From: Candidatus Gastranaerophilales bacterium
GTDB lineage: Bacteria; Cyanobacteriota; Vampirovibrionia; Gastranaerophilales; Gastranaerophilaceae
NCBI GenBank assembly: GCA_021199975.1
Contig: JAJQHF010000247.1
Location: 1-6,935 of the forward strand
Direction of reading: 5' to 3'
DNA length: 6,935 bases
Shown here: in pieces, positions 5,672 through 6,935 of the stretch
Position numbering within the stretch: position 1 is the first letter of the stretch
Layout of the letters: every line of letters starts with the position of its first letter
The notes under the pieces: generated by a model
The model's input: the letters and a program-made list of their open reading frames with translations, nothing else
What the model was told of the DNA's origin: nothing
Databases searched by the model: none
Program-made: the position numbers and the translations under genes

Positions 5672-6935
5672 AATTCATTACTCTCAAGAGATTATCTATC
5701 TTGTTTATGCTTTCTGATTTCAATAGTTCTTTTAAAGCATTTTGAACATCAGCTTCCTTGCTTTTTTCGGTTATAACAACTATTTCTGCAGTATTGTCTT
5801 CGTTGATACCTTTTTGCATAATTGTTGAAATATTTATATTGTTTTTACCGCAAACAGTACCGACCAAACCGATAACTCCGGGATTATTACCGGCATTAAT
5901 TGCTATATAGTATTCATTATATGTTTCACCGATATCTATTTGGTCTGCCGTTTCATTATGGTTGCAAACCGCTTGAGGAATAGGGAAATTGGTTGTTTCA
6001 AGCTCGGAAGCAAGGCATAATAAATCACCGACAACAGAACTTGAGGTGGGTTCAGCGCCTGCGCCCGCTCCTGTTAACACTAAATTTCCTACCGGATACC
6101 CCGTAAGCATTATTGAATTTGTAGCATTTTTTACTTTTGCAAGCAAATGTTTTTTTGCAACAAGCATAGGATGAACTCTTACATCAACTTTGCCGTCGTC
6201 TAAAAGCTGTCCTAATGCTATTAATTTTATGGTATAACCAAGTTCTTTTGCCGATTTAATATCCTGTGCGGTAATTTTAGTTATACCTTCACGGTAGATT
6301 TTATTTATATTGGTTTTCTTATTAAAAGAGATTGTGGATAAAACAGCCAATTTATATGCGGCATCAAAACCTTCAACATCTCCTGTCGGATCTGTTTCCG
6401 CATAACCCAATTCCTGTGCTTGTTTTAATGCGGTTTCATAAGAAAGTTCTTTTTCTGCCATTTTTGTAAGAATATAATTTGTCGTTCCGTTTAAAATAGC
6501 GGCAATTTTTGTAATTTTATTAGCGCAAAGGATGGTCTTTATCGGCATGATAATGGGAATACCGCCTGCAACAGCCGCTTCATAGAGAATAATTACATTG
6601 TTTTCTTTTGCAATTTTAAAAAGTTCGCTTCCCTGTTTTGCAAGAAGTTCTTTATTTGCTGTAACAATATGCTTTTTATTTAATAATGCTGTTTTTAATA
6701 TATCAAAAATAGGATTTACACCGCCTGCAACCTCAATAACAACATCAATTTCGGAATTATTTACAATGTCATAAGGATTATCCGTTAAAAGAGTTTCATC
6801 AAAATTTTCAATATTTCTTTTTTTGTGGATATTTTTAACCGCAATTTTTTTAATTGTAATTTCGGGAAAAGATTGTAAAACTTTATATACCCCGATACCT
6901 ACCGTACCAAAACCAATTATTCCTACTTTTAGTGA
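5670..6935 (-). CDS. hom: Homoserine dehydrogenase with C-terminal ACT domain (N-terminus cut by window edge)
   Basis: This enzyme reduces L-aspartate 4-semialdehyde to L-homoserine with NAD(P)H, at the branch to threonine and methionine. The frame is open to the right edge with 421 residues visible. The first visible residues, SLKVGIIGFGTVG, contain the nucleotide-binding GxGxxG near the protein start, so only a few residues are missing. Visible residues about 120-129 carry EAAVAGGIPI, and 149-159 carry NGTTNYILTKM. The family signature GYAETDPTGDVEGFDAAYK ends at visible residues 191-195, with Asp191 and catalytic Lys195. A C-terminal ACT domain (about 340-415, starting EYYIAINAGNNPGVIG) is the usual site of allosteric feedback by threonine. 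An internal ATG at 6548 (visible residue 130) would remove the whole cofactor-binding domain and is not the true start. No aspartokinase domain is fused in the visible part. It is followed by thrC after 9 bases. Confidence 0.96.
   Translation of the reverse strand, partial: SLKVGIIGFGTVGIGVYKVLQSFPEITIKKIAVKNIHKKRNIENFDETLLTDNPYDIVNNSEIDVVIEVAGGVNPIFDILKTALLNKKHIVTANKELLAKQGSELFKIAKENNVIILYEAAVAGGIPIIMPIKTILCANKITKIAAILNGTTNYILTKMAEKELSYETALKQAQELGYAETDPTGDVEGFDAAYKLAVLSTISFNKKTNINKIYREGITKITAQDIKSAKELGYTIKLIALGQLLDDGKVDVRVHPMLVAKKHLLAKVKNATNSIMLTGYPVGNLVLTGAGAGAEPTSSSVVGDLLCLASELETTNFPIPQAVCNHNETADQIDIGETYNEYYIAINAGNNPGVIGLVGTVCGKNNINISTIMQKGINEDNTAEIVVITEKSKEADVQNALKELLKSESINKIDNLLRVMN

Noticed and set aside
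1..6935. CRISPR arrays, tRNA or rRNA genes, insertion sequences, prophage or attachment sites
   Set aside because: No regularly spaced repeats, tRNA-like fold, transposase or integrase coding sequence, or terminal inverted repeats were seen by eye on either strand.

Overview
This is an AT-rich bacterial chromosome segment made mainly of conserved housekeeping genes, with a small lineage-specific patch in the middle. The best pointer to the organism is the 532-residue protein at 2928-4526. It joins a SpoIIIAA-like P-loop ATPase to a C-terminal R3H nucleic-acid-binding domain, an architecture known from cyanobacterial and plastid Ycf45. With the AT-rich composition, this suggests a non-photosynthetic member of Cyanobacteriota (Vampirovibrionia/Melainabacteria, for example a gut Gastranaerophilales). 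That placement is inferred from protein architecture and composition, not from a marker search.

Layout, left to right. The last 18 codons of an unidentified upstream gene (to 59) overlap the start of radA (52-1419, +). A 74-residue XRE-type helix-turn-helix regulator (1421-1645, -) converges on radA with one base between the stop codons. The divergent interval 1646-1815 holds apparent promoters for the regulator, which looks nearly leaderless, and for a small unknown lysine-rich protein (1816-2061, +). A hairpin terminator at 2078-2109 separates that gene from a convergent unknown 141-residue protein (2184-2609, -). The gene-free interval 2610-2927 contains overlapping inverted repeats at 2665-2711, a textbook sigma-70-type promoter at 2797-2825 and a leader of about 95 nt that can fold, which leads into the Ycf45-like gene. 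A 15-bp perfect hairpin (4542-4578) ends both that gene and the convergent threonine operon.

On the right, hom (homoserine dehydrogenase, 5670 to beyond the right edge, -) and thrC (threonine synthase, 4593-5660, -) form a tight operon for threonine synthesis from aspartate semialdehyde. The thrC Shine-Dalgarno sequence overlaps the hom stop codon. No thrB (homoserine kinase) lies between or after them, so it must be encoded elsewhere. The hom reading frame stays open to the last base, so the gene is much longer than its first in-window ATG (6548) suggests. It appears to lack only its first few residues.

I find no CRISPR array, tRNA, rRNA, insertion sequence or recognisable defence system. 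The parts not explained by known families are the two small unknown proteins, a 9-bp box found upstream of both, the regulator beside them, and the structured leader of the Ycf45-like gene.
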